Assembly (NCBI GenBank): GCA_020848315.1
Contig: JADLAH010000208.1
Coordinates: 1-6,509 of the forward strand
DNA: 6,509 nt
Direction: 5' to 3'
Origin: Chitinophagales bacterium
GTDB taxonomy: Bacteria > Bacteroidota > Bacteroidia > Chitinophagales > JADIYW01
Part shown: positions 5,513 through 6,509 of the stretch, piece after piece
Position numbering within the stretch: the first letter of the stretch is position 1
How the letters are laid out: every line of letters begins with the position of its first letter
Position numbers and translations under genes: made by a program
Notes under the pieces: model-generated
What the model was told of the DNA's origin: nothing
The model's database searches: none
What the model saw: only the letters and a program-made list of their open reading frames with translations

Positions 5513-6509
5513 GCCGAGTAAATCCGCGTAAGGCGAATATTGATAGGCCTTTTCATGAGTCGATTGAATGAAATATGGTTCCCGGTAAATCAAATCAGAT
5601 AATAAGTCCGACAATCTTTCCTCAAAAGCCATCAGCAACGCCATCGGAATGGGCTGCTGGTTATTGAGATAGGCGATGCCGTTTTTCATGCTTTTGGCAT
5701 GGTGAAAGCCGACATAAATATTGTTGTAGCCGTATAGTTTGTGACACATCAGCGCGTACAACAATCCCTGAAACGGTGCGCTGTAGTCTTTGCCGGATGT
5801 GTCAAACAGCGTATCCAGAAATTCCTGCAAAGCCCCGTCTTCCGTGCCTTCCGGGAAAGCTGGCAGTTCTATTTTTCCCGTTTTATAATCAATAATGCGG
5901 ATGGTGTTTTCGTCTATTTTGTCAATGCGGTCGATGGTGCCTTTCAGTATCGCGAAGCTGCCGTCTTTCAGCGGCAGTTGTTCCCATTTTATTTCGGATT
6001 CACATTGTATCACACATAGGGTATCCAGTTTCATATCGTTCTGTATGATTTTTTGGGCAATGCGTTCAATAATTTTCAGTTGAAGTCGGTTGCTGCCGTA
6101 CAGCAGTTGTCTGGGCAGTTCTTCGTGAATGCACGCTTCTTTAATCAGGCTGCGGATGTGGCCGGCTTCCGTTAGTTGTTGCAGTTGTTCTTTACTCAGT
6201 TCCTGTCCGAGATAAGGCAGGTATGTCAGTTCCAGCACACGGTGGAAGATGCGTCCGAATATGGCTGCATCTATCTCTTCGGAGAGCGCTTCCGGCTCTT
6301 CAATTTTTGCGACATATTTAAGGTAAAACTGCACCGGACACTGCAAATACACTTTCAGGGAAGACGGAGAATATTCGCGTGCTCGCAGCTGTTCGATGAT
6401 CTCCGGTGTCTTCGGAATCTGTAGTGGTGGCAATTCCTGTTCCTGCACCGGATCTTCCTGCAGCAAGCCGATATGGTGGCTGACTGCAATGCCGTTTGCC
6501 GGAAATTCA
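5507..6509 (-). CDS. AddB-like PD-(D/E)XK nuclease, C-terminal part (5' truncated)
   Basis: The - strand frame is open from the right edge to the TAA at 5509-5507, giving 333 or more residues; the start lies beyond the window. A TTG at 6466 is in frame but is not needed as a start. The visible part is the RecB-type nuclease domain found at the C-terminus of AddB-like proteins: YSPSSLKVYLQCPVQFYLKY (visible residues about 46-65), GRIFHRVLE (85-93), GTIDRID (190-196) with Asp193, IIDYKTGK (205-212) with the catalytic Asp207 and Lys209, and PFQGLLYAL (245-253) with the QxxxY motif. The nuclease site is therefore intact. With an AddA-type helicase such proteins process double-strand breaks for recombination. 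The first iron-sulfur cysteine (Cys57) is present, but the three expected near the C-terminus are Tyr, Ser and Leu. The helicase-like N-terminal part, if any, cannot be seen, so addB is not assigned firmly. Confidence 0.88.
   Translation of the reverse strand, partial: EFPANGIAVSHHIGLLQEDPVQEQELPPLQIPKTPEIIEQLRAREYSPSSLKVYLQCPVQFYLKYVAKIEEPEALSEEIDAAIFGRIFHRVLELTYLPYLGQELSKEQLQQLTEAGHIRSLIKEACIHEELPRQLLYGSNRLQLKIIERIAQKIIQNDMKLDTLCVIQCESEIKWEQLPLKDGSFAILKGTIDRIDKIDENTIRIIDYKTGKIELPAFPEGTEDGALQEFLDTLFDTSGKDYSAPFQGLLYALMCHKLYGYNNIYVGFHHAKSMKNGIAYLNNQQPIPMALLMAFEERLSDLLSDLIYREPYFIQSTHEKAYQYSPYADLLGL

Overview
The window looks like ordinary chromosome from a member of the Bacteroidota, most likely a Chitinophagales/Sphingobacteriia-type lineage. 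The protein families fit, start codons lack clear Shine-Dalgarno sequences, and two genes are preceded by perfect copies of the Bacteroidota -7 promoter box TAnnTTTG. Species cannot be named from this sequence. I see no mobile element, CRISPR array, tRNA or rRNA.

Layout, left to right: (1) the C-terminal part of a PstS-like periplasmic substrate-binding protein (+, cut by the left edge); (2) a complete citrate synthase gene gltA (+) ending in a clear intrinsic terminator; (3) the ribosome-associated GTPase gene hflX (+), whose promoter starts right at the terminator's T-tract; (4) a convergent gene (-) for a small matrixin-like metzincin metalloprotease with no visible signal peptide; (5) an 81-bp divergent promoter region; (6) gmhA (+), sedoheptulose-7-phosphate isomerase; (7) a sugar-phosphate nucleotidyltransferase (+) closest to HddC, which has no ATG start and lies in the same frame as gmhA; (8) on the - strand, overlapping the previous gene tail to tail by 6 bp, the C-terminal part of an AddB-like PD-(D/E)XK nuclease, cut by the right edge.

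Functionally, gmhA and the hddC-like gene form a short operon for activated heptose synthesis (surface glycan or LPS precursors); the kinase and phosphatase of that route are not in the window. Citrate synthase (TCA cycle), HflX (rescue of stalled ribosomes) and the nuclease (double-strand break repair) are unrelated housekeeping genes. No gap between genes exceeds 81 bp.

I do not see a convincing new multi-gene system. The points most worth a second look are the apparently cytoplasmic metzincin, the loss of the C-terminal iron-sulfur cysteines in the AddB-like nuclease, the in-frame gmhA/hddC junction without an ATG, and the very short leaders of hflX and the metzincin gene.
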